Below are positions 24,943 to 32,523 of a DNA stretch of 64,000 bases, piece after piece. Position numbers and translations under genes: made by a program. The notes below the pieces were generated by a model, which worked only from the letters and a program-made list of their open reading frames with translations, did not search any database and had not been told where the DNA came from. Origin of the DNA: Chloroflexota bacterium (GTDB taxonomy: Bacteria; Chloroflexota; JAJPGV01); assembly GCA_021325635.1 (NCBI GenBank), contig JAJPGV010000049.1:1-64000 (forward strand), written 5' to 3'. Each line of letters starts with the position of its first letter. The first letter of the stretch is position 1.

Positions 24943-26802
24943 CTAGGCCGCGCGAATCGACGGCGCATTGAGCGCCGTCTGCAGAAAGCGCGACGGCTGC
25001 CGGAGCTCTGCCAGGTCGCCTCGCCGGCGCCTGCGGCAGCAGGTCAGGAACAGTCGCTCGCGCGCCCTGGTCATGGCCACGTAGGCCACGCGCAGCTCGT
25101 CTTCGAGTGCGCTCTGCGTCGCGTCCTCGATTGCCCGGGCATGGGGCAGCAGCCCCTCTTCGGCGCCAACAACGAACACGATCGGGAACTCCCGCCCTTT
25201 GGCGCGATGGATGGTGCTCAGCAGGACCGCGTCGGCGCCGCCGCTCACCGGCTCCATGTCCGGCGCGAGCGCCAGATCGACGAGCCAGGCTTCGAGCCCA
25301 TCGGCTGCCTCTTGCAGTAGATCGCGGAGCGACGCGAGCCGCTTGAGGCGGTCCTCGCCGTCGGCCAGCTGCGTCAGCCAGTCGGCCAGGCCACCCTCCT
25401 CCAGGACCAGGTCCAGGACAGCCGCTGGCCTTAGCGTCTGAGGCGCTGTGTGGAGCGCCCGAAGAAAGGCGACCAGCCCTTCTGCCGCGCCGACGGCGGC
25501 TTCGCCAAAGTCGGCCGCCAGAGCCGGCAGCTCGTCGATGCCGCACGGCTCCATCTCGACCCGCTGCGCCAGCCGCGCCAGTCCTCTCGGCGGCACATTG
25601 ACGATGCGAGCCAGCGCCGCCGCGTCGGCGGGATTGACCGCCAGGCGCAGATACGCCAGCGCCTGTTGGATCTCCTGATGGCCGAACAGCTCGCCGTCGC
25701 CGGCCATGCGGTAGGGAATGCCGGCTTCGCGGAAGGCGACGACCAGCTCGCCCGCCTGGGCATTGGTGCGGTACAGCACCGCGACGTCGGCAGGGCAGTC
25801 GATCAGTCCGCGATTGAGCAGCCGCAGGATTTCGCCGGCCACGAACACCGCCTCGGCATGTTCGTCGGCCGCCTGGTGGACCACCGGGTCCGGCCCATCA
25901 GGATTCGCCGTGCGCAGCACCTGCGCTTCGGACAGCGCCTCGCCGATGTGGTTGGCGACCGCCACGATGCGCCCGGTGGACCGAAAGCTCTCGTCGAGCG
26001 TCCGCTCGCGCAGCTCGGGGAAGTCGTCCCGAAAGCGCTTGAAGATGTGCGCTCCGGCGCCCTTGTACGCATACAAGGTTTGCGCCAGGTCGCCAACCGC
26101 CGCGAGGTTGCGATGGCCTTCGGCGATGCGCCGCAGCAGGTCGTACTGCGACGGCGAGACGTCCTGCAGCTCGTCGGCGAAGACGTACCGAAAGGTGTCG
26201 CGATACAGCTGTACCGACTCCGGCTGGCGGCTGAACAGCCGCAGCGGCAGCACCAGCATCGACGGGAAGTCGACCGCACTGCGGCGGCGAAGCCGGCCTT
26301 CGTACTCGCTCACCAGCGCACGAGCCAGGGCGATGTCGAGACTCGAGCAGCCGTCGAGGCGAAAGCGATCCACCTCCTGCGCCAGCTCGGCCAGGGTGAT
26401 GCGCTTCAGATCGACGCCGGCGTCCAGCGCGCACTCCCGCAGGATCTGTCGCGCCTCGTGCTGATTGCAGACGGTCAGCGGCCGGCTGCCGAAACCCAGC
26501 TCCTCCTGCCACTGCCGGATGATCTTCAGTCCGAGCGCGTGGAAGGTGCTGACCTCGACCTTCCTGGCCTGGTGGCCGAGCAGGTTTTCGAGCCGCTCCC
26601 GCAGCTGGATGGCCGCCACCCGGGTGAAGGCCATGGCCAGGATGCTGGCCGGGTCGCTGCCCTTGACCGACACCAGGTAGGCGATGCGCGCCGCGATGAG
26701 CGTGGTTTTGCCGCAGCCGGGACCGGCGACGACGAGCAGCGGCCCGTCCGGCGCCAGCACGATTCCGCGCTGCTGATCTGACAGCCGGGTGAGGTCCAGC
26801 AA
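24943..26802 (-). CDS. UvrD/Rep-like DNA helicase
   Basis: 619 aa, distinct from the helicase at 5187. Motifs: Walker A VAGPGCGKTTLIAARIAYL, motif II VFADELQDVSPSQ, motif III AVGDLAQTLYAYKGA, LDESFRSTGR and VAYVAMTRARERLF. It is in the same operon as the primase-like, RAD52 and MutS-domain genes, so it probably unwinds DNA for that replication/recombination set. Confidence 0.92.
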   Translation of the reverse strand: MLDLTRLSDQQRGIVLAPDGPLLVVAGPGCGKTTLIAARIAYLVSVKGSDPASILAMAFTRVAAIQLRERLENLLGHQARKVEVSTFHALGLKIIRQWQEELGFGSRPLTVCNQHEARQILRECALDAGVDLKRITLAELAQEVDRFRLDGCSSLDIALARALVSEYEGRLRRRSAVDFPSMLVLPLRLFSRQPESVQLYRDTFRYVFADELQDVSPSQYDLLRRIAEGHRNLAAVGDLAQTLYAYKGAGAHIFKRFRDDFPELRERTLDESFRSTGRIVAVANHIGEALSEAQVLRTANPDGPDPVVHQAADEHAEAVFVAGEILRLLNRGLIDCPADVAVLYRTNAQAGELVVAFREAGIPYRMAGDGELFGHQEIQQALAYLRLAVNPADAAALARIVNVPPRGLARLAQRVEMEPCGIDELPALAADFGEAAVGAAEGLVAFLRALHTAPQTLRPAAVLDLVLEEGGLADWLTQLADGEDRLKRLASLRDLLQEAADGLEAWLVDLALAPDMEPVSGGADAVLLSTIHRAKGREFPIVFVVGAEEGLLPHARAIEDATQSALEDELRVAYVAMTRARERLFLTCCRRRRRGDLAELRQPSRFLQTALNAPSIRAA

Positions 26803-26805
26803 CGC

Positions 26806-27105
26806 TCACACGTTCAGCCCGTTGAGCTGCAGCCAGCGCACGTGAAAGGCCGCGTCACGGACCTGGACCAGCACGTTCTCGCCGGGTTGCTCAGGCAGCA
26901 CGCTGGCGATGAGCTGGTACTCGGCGTCGGCGCTGTCTTCGTAGGCCGGGAACAGCGACTTCGCCTCCGTGTACTGCCGCAGGCGGCCGACCACGGCCGC
27001 GATGGCCGCGTCGACGAACGGGTTGGCCCCGTAGCGGGCGACCACGGCCGCGTAGCCCTGGCCCCACATGCCCACCGTGGCTCTGTCATAACGGTTGAGC
27101 TCCAC
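26806..27105 (-). CDS. Small protein of unknown function (99 aa)
   Basis: MELNRYDRATVGMWGQGYAA at the N-terminus, a helical middle and a beta-rich C-terminus. It lies 3 bp upstream of the UvrD-like gene, so the two are translated together. Family not recognised. Confidence 0.65.
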   Translation of the reverse strand: MELNRYDRATVGMWGQGYAAVVARYGANPFVDAAIAAVVGRLRQYTEAKSLFPAYEDSADAEYQLIASVLPEQPGENVLVQVRDAAFHVRWLQLNGLNV

Positions 27106-27160
27106 TTGCTACCGTCCTTTCGCTGCCGTCACTCGAAACCTCTTTCCGCATGTGGCTTCG

Positions 27161-27188
27161 GCCCCCGGGCGGCGGACCACCCGGGGGC
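27161..27188 (-). other. Strong intergenic hairpin
   Basis: A perfect 9-bp stem, GCCCCCGGG / CCCGGGGGC, with a 10-nt loop in the 108-bp gap between the 345-aa coiled-coil gene and the 99-aa gene. There is no T-run. It could attenuate or protect the operon mRNA. Confidence 0.6.
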
Positions 27189-27213
27189 TGATAACCACAC
27201 AACGCGGGCAGAG

Positions 27214-28251
27214 TTAGAGCGGCTGCGCTCCCGCCATCAGCCGGGCATTGGGGAACGATCCGGCCTGGCAGTGCGGAGTCATGCCGAGGGCGCTGATGAC
27301 GACATGCGGTCCATCGGGCCGTTCCCGGGCGGCGACGCACGCCTTGCCGAAGCCCCCCGAACAGCGCACGGGATCGGCCAGCTCGCGCACCTGACACAGG
27401 CGGGCGCAGGCCCGCAGCCAGACCGAGAACAGCTCCTTGACGAGCTCGCCGTCGAGGCCGCTGACGTCCAGCGTCTCCAGACGGGCGACCGCGGTCACCG
27501 GATCGCGGCGATACTCGCGGCGGGCCGACCACAGCGCCTCCTCGGCCGCCGACATCTTGACGGCCAGCTCGCGCTGCGCGATAGTGGCCGCGAGCGAAGC
27601 AACCTCAGGGTTGTCGGGGTATTCGTTACCAGCGGGCCCCAACAACGCCTTGGCTTCCTCGAGATGCCCGGCCTGGAGCGCCCCACGCGCTCCGGACAGG
27701 GCGGCGGAGAATCGCCTGGCCCGCTCGGCCTCGGCGGCTCTCTTCTGTTCCACCTCTTGCAACCGCCGGCGCTCGGTCAGCAGCCGCTCGAGATCCATGC
27801 TGGCCGCCAGCCGATCGATCTCGGTGCGTTTGTCGATGGCTACGTGGGCGGCCTGGGCTTCGGCCCGCTCAGCCAGCTGGATAAGCCGCTGGGCGGCCTC
27901 GCGCGCTTCGTGCTCGAAGGCGTTCGCGACCAGTTCGTGGGCCTGGCGCCGGACCTGACGGGCTCGGCGGCAGACGGCCTCTGCTTCGGACTGCTGGGCG
28001 ACCAGGGCGTCGTAGCGTTCCAGCTCGCTCAGCGCCAGCCGGCGCGCTTCGTCGTCGCGGCGGGCGATGGTCGCCAGCGTGGCGCCGGCCCGCTGCAGCT
28101 CGGCCAAGAGGTCGGCCGGCTCGGGCGTGTCGGTCTGCGCTGACGGCTGCGCTGCGTCCTTGATCCCTTCGCGGGCATCGGGTTGAAGGTCCTCCGGCTG
28201 GAAGACCCGGGCCAGCTCTTCAAAGCTGTTGAGGGTGATCTGCTTGGACAT
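27214..28251 (-). CDS. Long coiled-coil protein of unknown function (345 aa)
   Basis: Residues 45-250 are almost continuous Ala/Glu/Arg-rich coiled coil (for example EIDRLAASMDLERLLTERRR), followed by a Cys-containing C-terminal domain of about 70 residues. No transmembrane or catalytic motifs. Probably a structural or scaffolding protein of the element; family not recognised. Confidence 0.65.
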   Translation of the reverse strand: MSKQITLNSFEELARVFQPEDLQPDAREGIKDAAQPSAQTDTPEPADLLAELQRAGATLATIARRDDEARRLALSELERYDALVAQQSEAEAVCRRARQVRRQAHELVANAFEHEAREAAQRLIQLAERAEAQAAHVAIDKRTEIDRLAASMDLERLLTERRRLQEVEQKRAAEAERARRFSAALSGARGALQAGHLEEAKALLGPAGNEYPDNPEVASLAATIAQRELAVKMSAAEEALWSARREYRRDPVTAVARLETLDVSGLDGELVKELFSVWLRACARLCQVRELADPVRCSGGFGKACVAARERPDGPHVVISALGMTPHCQAGSFPNARLMAGAQPL

Positions 28252-28286
28252 GTCAGTTCTCTCCTTCGGAACTCAGAACTCGTGCT

Positions 28287-28847
28287 TCACACCGCCGGCG
28301 GCTGGGGAAGGTCGGCCGACACATCCCGCAGCGGTCGCAGTGGACTGGGTGGCAGCGGCGTTCGGCGCTCGGCCGGGCCGTCGTCGCCGGGCTCGAGCCG
28401 GATGGGCACCCGGATGTCGATGCCGGGCGCCTGCTGCAGGGCCAGGCCGACTAGCTGCTCCGTCAGCGCCGCCAGCACCTCGTCGGTGGTCAGGCGCTTG
28501 CCGTTGACCTGCAGCGCCAGCCGGACCAACGCGAAGCGCGGCCGGTTTGGGCGCTGAGCCAGCTGACAGCAGCCGGCCAGCTCGCGATCGGCCGGGATCG
28601 CCTGCTGGACGATCACGACTACGTCGGACGGCAGCAGTTCGCCGAAGACCCTCTGCAGCCGCCGCACCGTGCGGGCGAGCTCGCGTTTGAGACAGCGACG
28701 GCGGGTCTTGTCGGCCAGCACCACTTCGATAGGGAAGCGGCACAGCGGCAGGTGCCGGCGCACGAAGCGAAGTACTGCTGCGAGTGCGCCGATGACCGGC
28801 CGCAGCCGGACGACCACCGGATGGACTTTGCGTGAACGTTTGGCCAT
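28287..28847 (-). CDS. Protein of unknown function (186 aa)
   Basis: ATG 28847 (MAKRSRKVHPVVVRLRPVIG) with GGAGGAAATTCC upstream. The N-terminus is basic, and the middle (SDVVVIVQQAIPADRELAGC) could be an alpha/beta fold. Family not recognised. It is part of the minus-strand operon. Confidence 0.6.
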   Translation of the reverse strand: MAKRSRKVHPVVVRLRPVIGALAAVLRFVRRHLPLCRFPIEVVLADKTRRRCLKRELARTVRRLQRVFGELLPSDVVVIVQQAIPADRELAGCCQLAQRPNRPRFALVRLALQVNGKRLTTDEVLAALTEQLVGLALQQAPGIDIRVPIRLEPGDDGPAERRTPLPPSPLRPLRDVSADLPQPPAV

Positions 28848-28870
28848 GGAATTTCCTCCTGGAAATGAAC

Positions 28871-28899
28871 AGCGCCGGCCCGGCATTCGGGTCGGCGCT
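28871..28899 (-). other. Intergenic hairpin
   Basis: AGCGCCG-g-CCCG / CGGG-t-CGGCGCT, an interrupted stem of about 12 bp with a 5-nt loop, immediately upstream of the 186-aa gene. No T-run follows. Confidence 0.55.
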
Positions 28900-29099
28900 C
28901 AGCTGCTGGTGAACGGGATGGTGTGGGCTCTGTTCAGGGCGCGTGAATCACGGGACTCCTCCTTTCTGAGGTGATGGGGTTATCGACCCTAAACGGTGTG
29001 GAACTGGAAATGCCGCGTTGTGAGCGGTGGATCAATGGCTGTTTGGCGACCCCTCGTGCTCGCCGGAATAGCCCTTGGGTGCGCTGCGTACGGTGGTTC

Positions 29100-29188
29100 G
29101 GAGCGTTGCCAGAGAGGTCTATGGGCGCCGCCTGATACGCGTGCTGGGGGCTTTCGGTCCCGCATCCGTTCGAATCGGATACGCTCCG
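29100..29188 (+). tRNA. tRNA-Ser-like gene (anticodon TGA), possibly degenerate
   Basis: Perfect 7-bp acceptor stem (GGAGCGT / ACGCTCC) with discriminator G, a 3-bp D-stem (CCA/TGG), a long variable arm with a 5-bp stem, and a perfect T-arm (ATCCG-TTCGAAT-CGGAT). The class II fold, G73 and TGA at 29133-29135 indicate serine. Two oddities: position 33 reads C, not T, and the anticodon stem pairs fully only if C29140 is bulged. No CCA is encoded. It may be a diverged element-borne tRNA, a decayed copy, or carry a base error. It is antisense to the surrounding operon. Confidence 0.6.
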
Positions 29189-29258
29189 CCCCGCGCGCCA
29201 TCTCGGTGCCCGCGTCGACCGTTGCCGTGATGAGGACCGGTACCTGGCCATGGCCGGC

Positions 29259-29570
29259 TCAGTCCCATTCGAGGGCTTCGGGTTCGGCACCGGTCCAGCC
29301 GCAGGCGCGGCATTCGAGGCCGCCGTCGTGGCCGCCCTCGTAGTCGTAATCGTCAATCACGCCATCGATGTGCATGACTCCGTCGCGGTCGATACCGCGA
29401 ACCGGGCGCATGGCCGGCACGTCCTCGAGGTGGTACAGCCGCTCGGCAAGACAGGCGGGGCATAGGGCCGCGCGGTAGCCGTAGCCGTTGTCCTCGTCCA
29501 CGCCCGGGATCGGCGAGAGCGGGGCTCCGCCTGGGATCGCGCTGTCGCGCTGTGATTCGTCCGGACGCAC
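29259..29570 (-). CDS. Small putative zinc-binding protein (103 aa)
   Basis: Two Cys pairs, CPAC near residue 37 and CRAC near residue 88, with an acidic middle (DGVIDDYDYEGGHDGG). It probably holds a single zinc ribbon split by an insertion. It belongs to the minus-strand operon; family not recognised. Confidence 0.55.
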   Translation of the reverse strand: MRPDESQRDSAIPGGAPLSPIPGVDEDNGYGYRAALCPACLAERLYHLEDVPAMRPVRGIDRDGVMHIDGVIDDYDYEGGHDGGLECRACGWTGAEPEALEWD

Positions 29571-29593
29571 GTCCAGACCTGATCAGCGGAAGG

Positions 29594-29881
29594 CTAGAAG
29601 GCGTGCTCCCGGCGGCTGGTCATGCTCATGGGGTCGAAGTCGTCCCAGTGGCGCTCGTCGACGTCGCGCAGCCGGCCGAAGCCAAGCTGGCGCGAGCCCA
29701 CGGCGTAGCGGCAGCGGGTCCGCACGAAGGAGGCGCCGTCCTCTGTTTCGAGCCGCTCGTTGTCGCGCATCTCACGATCGAGCTTGCTGGCGAGCTGGCG
29801 CGCTCGCTGGCGGTCGCACAGTCCCTCGCGAACGAAGAACTCGCTGAAGATGCTGGTGAACGAAATGCCGTAGCTGTCCAT
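29594..29881 (-). CDS. Small protein of unknown function (95 aa)
   Basis: ATG 29881 (MDSYGISFTSIFSEFFVREG) with GGAGG upstream. A helical N-terminus is followed by charged residues. Second gene of the minus-strand operon; no family recognised. Confidence 0.6.
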   Translation of the reverse strand: MDSYGISFTSIFSEFFVREGLCDRQRARQLASKLDREMRDNERLETEDGASFVRTRCRYAVGSRQLGFGRLRDVDERHWDDFDPMSMTSRREHAF

Positions 29882-29915
29882 GGCAGAACCTCCGAAACTG
29901 AATGGCTGGCGGCGC

Positions 29916-30110
29916 TCAGGCCGCTTTGTCGGACTGCTCGGAACCGGCACGCGGAGCCGGACCGCCGTCCTCGTGGAACCGGCCGTACTCGAACCGCAGC
30001 CTGAGATCGATCAGATTCGAGGCTTGCGGCTGCGAGAAGCCCCGGGCCATGAGGTCCTTCTCCATGTCCGAGGGCTCACGTGTCCAGAAATCTCTCCACA
30101 GGTTGCTCAT
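29916..30110 (-). CDS. Small protein of unknown function (64 aa), first gene of the operon
   Basis: MSNLWRDFWTREPSDMEKDL at the N-terminus. A very strong ribosome site (AGGAGGAGG) precedes the ATG. It is the first recognisable gene of the long minus-strand operon. Confidence 0.6.
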   Translation of the reverse strand: MSNLWRDFWTREPSDMEKDLMARGFSQPQASNLIDLRLRFEYGRFHEDGGPAPRAGSEQSDKAA

Positions 30111-30551
30111 TTCCTCCTCCTGGATGGGTGGATATGGCGCGTGCCGGGAACCGGCAGCTGACGGGATCGCAGTCCGAATGAACTGCTGCGTGACTCTGCT
30201 TTCGGCCGTTCAGGAGAGCAAGCTCGTTGTGAATCCCGAAACGGTGCGCGGCGGAGTCGAACCGTGTGCCTTCGTGACTGCAGCGGGAGAGCAGGCTCGA
30301 TCCAGCTGTCAGACGAGGGAAGGACGCCTCACCGGCTTTTGAGACTGAAGCCGGCCAAACACTGAACATGCCCGCAGCGTAGGGATCGCGGCGTGACGGC
30401 AACGTGACCTGGCCGTGACCCGGCTAGACACTTTCAGGGGTCTCGGCCAGAGCAAGAGACGTGGTGGTGTGACGCGCAGTCACCAGCTGCGGCAGAGGTC
30501 CATCGCTACTTGGTCAGATCGGCCATCGCGCCGCTGTAGACTGGCCGCGTT
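30111..30551. other. Intergenic region between divergent transcripts
   Basis: No convincing gene. It should contain the promoter of the minus-strand operon and that of the MBL gene. A 6-bp hairpin (TGCCGG/CCGGCA) lies at 30142-30156. A tRNA-like fragment near 30240-30330 fails on pairing (see rejected list). Confidence 0.5.
30392..30419. promoter_or_regulatory. Three CGTGAC repeats at 11-bp spacing
   Basis: CGTGAC at 30392, 30403 and 30414. The 11-bp period is that of OmpR/PhoB-family binding sites. The reverse-complement hexamer, at the same spacing, lies upstream of TadB at 51429. Confidence 0.55.
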
Positions 30552-31595
30552 ATGTGTGGTCCAGCTGCGGATTTCAGCGACTATCTGGCCGCCCGATCGG
30601 CCTTCCGCTATCCACCCATCGCCGGCGCGGCCGAATGGCCCTGGGACGGGCAGCGCGTGCAGCTGCAGCCAGTCGACGAAGCCGACGTGCTCATCGTCGT
30701 CGACAACTCGGTGGACATGCTGGCCGCGGGCAGCGATCGGGTGCGTCGGCCGGAACCGAGCTGGGACAACTTCGAGCGTCCACCGATGCGCGCGGAGCAC
30801 GGGCTGTCGCTGCTGCTGACGGTACGGCGTGACGGTCATGAATCGCAGATCCTGTACGACGCCGGTGTTGGCCGCGACACAGCACTCCACAACATGGACC
30901 GCCTGGAGATCCGGCCCAATCAGCTGCGGGCCATGGTGCTGTCGCACGGCCACGCCGATCACCACGGCGGGATGGAGGGGCTCGTCGCTCGCTACGGCCG
31001 CGGCCTACCGCTCGTGATCCATCCGGATGCCTGGAATGAACGCAAGATGGTCCTGCCCACGGGCGCGGAAGTGCACATGCCGCCGCCGAGTCGCGGCGAC
31101 CTGGACGCTGAAGGTGTGCAGCTGGTCGAAGAGCGCGGCCCCACGTTGCTGCTGGATGACTGCGTGCTGGTGACCGGGCAGGTTGAACGGACGACCGGCT
31201 ACGAGCCGGGCTTTCCGCCACAGCACGTACGCACCGCGGACGGCGGTTGGCAGCACGATCCATGGGTCTGGGATGACCAGGCGATGGTGGTCAACATCCG
31301 CGACAAAGGACTGCTCGTCCTGTCAGGCTGCGGCCACGCCGGCATGGTGAATATCCTGCGCTACGCCCGCAAGCTCACGGGCGTCGACAAGGTCCACGGC
31401 TTCGTCGGTGGCATGCACCTGACGGGTGGGCTCTTTGAGAAGATCATCGCGCCGACCATCGAGGAGCTGACGGCGATGTCCATTGGCACGGTCGTGCCCT
31501 GCCACTGCAGCGGCTGGAAAGCACAGCAGCAGCTCGCCCTGCGCTTGCCCGATGCCTATGTTCAGTCGAGCGTCGGCAGCACTGTTCGCTTTTAG
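30552..31595 (+). CDS. MBL-fold metallohydrolase, dihydropterin-synthase-like
   Basis: 347 aa. The metal-binding motif SHGHADHHGGMEGL (HxHxDH) is followed by a conserved LSGCGHAGMVN, VGGMHLTGG and VVPCHCSGWKA. This is the subgroup that includes the methanopterin-pathway enzyme family. The substrate is unknown in bacteria such as this. The start at 30552 is the first in-frame codon (ATG, MCGPAADF). It appears monocistronic. Confidence 0.88.
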   Translation: MCGPAADFSDYLAARSAFRYPPIAGAAEWPWDGQRVQLQPVDEADVLIVVDNSVDMLAAGSDRVRRPEPSWDNFERPPMRAEHGLSLLLTVRRDGHESQILYDAGVGRDTALHNMDRLEIRPNQLRAMVLSHGHADHHGGMEGLVARYGRGLPLVIHPDAWNERKMVLPTGAEVHMPPPSRGDLDAEGVQLVEERGPTLLLDDCVLVTGQVERTTGYEPGFPPQHVRTADGGWQHDPWVWDDQAMVVNIRDKGLLVLSGCGHAGMVNILRYARKLTGVDKVHGFVGGMHLTGGLFEKIIAPTIEELTAMSIGTVVPCHCSGWKAQQQLALRLPDAYVQSSVGSTVRF

Positions 31596-31631
31596 TCCCG
31601 TTCAGTGCGAAGGCGCGTAGCCGCACTGTTC

Positions 31632-31656
31632 ACCCGCTGAGGGTGTTACAGCGGGT
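31632..31656 (+). terminator. Hairpin after the MBL gene
   Basis: Perfect 8-bp inverted repeat ACCCGCTG / CAGCGGGT with a 9-nt loop, 37 bp after the stop. There is no T-run, so termination would be inefficient or factor-assisted. Confidence 0.4.
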
Positions 31657-32151
31657 CACAGCCTGATCGGACAACCGCAAGGCAGGCGCCGCGAAGGGGA
31701 AAAAGTCGTTTGACGTGCCCTCCGAAGGTCACCTGGTTCCGTGCTCGAACGGCGGGGCTGGCGGGGAGGGATGTATATACCAATCAATTAAGTACTTCCT
31801 TCCTGATCACCCATCTCCCAGTCCGACGCCTCTCCTCGATAGTCATCTCCTCCTCTCCGGGTCATCCCTCCAACTCCTCCGGCCGGTGTCCTTCTCTCTT
31901 ACGCTCAGTTCCTCTCTCGTGCTGCAGCTCCGGAGATATGCCCAACCTACCTCTGGTCCTGTCATCGGCTTGTCTTACTCCGACGCTGGCACTGCTGGTC
32001 TTCATCGCGTGTCTTTACCTACATGCCGAGGTCTACCCAGCCGTTGGCTTTGACGCTCCGTTGGCCGGACGTGGCCTGAGTGTTGCCCGGGCGCGGGCCA
32101 GCCGCTACACTCCCTGTGCTCGCCAGCAACCAGCGAGCATTCCAGCACGAG
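31657..32151. other. Non-coding region with a long pyrimidine-rich tract
   Basis: No credible gene. From about 31795 to 31925 the plus strand is strongly C/T-rich, with an AT-rich patch before it (ATATACCAATCAATTAAGTA near 31773-31792). The composition differs from all neighbours. The AT-rich patch could be the promoter of the NRAMP leader. Confidence 0.4.
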
Positions 32152-32452
32152 AGGAGGTGGCCGGACCTGGAGCCAGGCGACTGTAAGCACCAACCGCGAA
32201 CGAACGCCGTGCGCGCCGCGGGCGCCGGCCATCGCCCCGGAGGACGCTTCCTCCGCTAGGCTGGCCGCCTCCGCGCAGCGCGTGTTCCCCAACATTCATC
32301 TGCGAACCGCGAAAGGAGGTGAGAGTGTCCGTGGATCCCGACCCTGGTAGTCGCTGCCAGCGTAACGCTGGTCGCCGTCCCGTGCCGCGCGGTCGCTCGT
32401 CATCTCCCAAGGAGCGGCTGCTTCCGTAGCCTGACTCGCCTCCGCGTGGCCT
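32152..32452 (+). ncRNA. Tandem structured leader upstream of the NRAMP gene
   Basis: Two related units begin AGGAGGTG at 32152 and 32314. They share CCGTGC..., a CATC-CCC-GGAG block, GCTTCC, a CTAG/GTAG stem side and CGCCTCCGCG (about 32270 and 32437). Unit B contains a perfect CCAGCG-TAA-CGCTGG hairpin. A third GGAGGTGAG is the ribosome site of the NRAMP gene. A duplicated structured leader before a metal transporter suggests a metal-sensing riboswitch. I could not match it to yybP-ykoY or M-box with confidence. Confidence 0.45.
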
Positions 32453-32523
32453 GCCCTGCACAAGGGCGCTCCGTCTGCTCCTGAGCGGACGGACGGAACA
32501 CCAACACGTACGGAGGTGAGCCC

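Noticed and set aside
24039-26781. Long open frames antisense to the primase-like and helicase genes
   Set aside because: They mirror the GC-rich codon pattern of the real genes, encode Arg/Gln/Ala-rich non-domain protein and have no ribosome site.
30235-30335. tRNA-like sequence on the minus strand (TTCGACT loop, possible GCA anticodon)
   Set aside because: T-stem and anticodon stem are mispaired and no complementary acceptor strand can be found, so no tRNA is called.
30076-30402. 108-codon minus-strand frame upstream of the long operon
   Set aside because: Overlaps a well-supported small gene with a strong ribosome site, and the protein has no domain-like pattern.
31715-32053. 112-codon open frame in the pyrimidine-rich region
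   Set aside because: Low-complexity Ser/Leu/Pro sequence caused by C/T-rich DNA; no family or ribosome site.
32152-32452. M-box or yybP-ykoY riboswitch
   Set aside because: Neither the M-box nor the yybP-ykoY core (GGGGAGTAG) is found; only a general leader is called.
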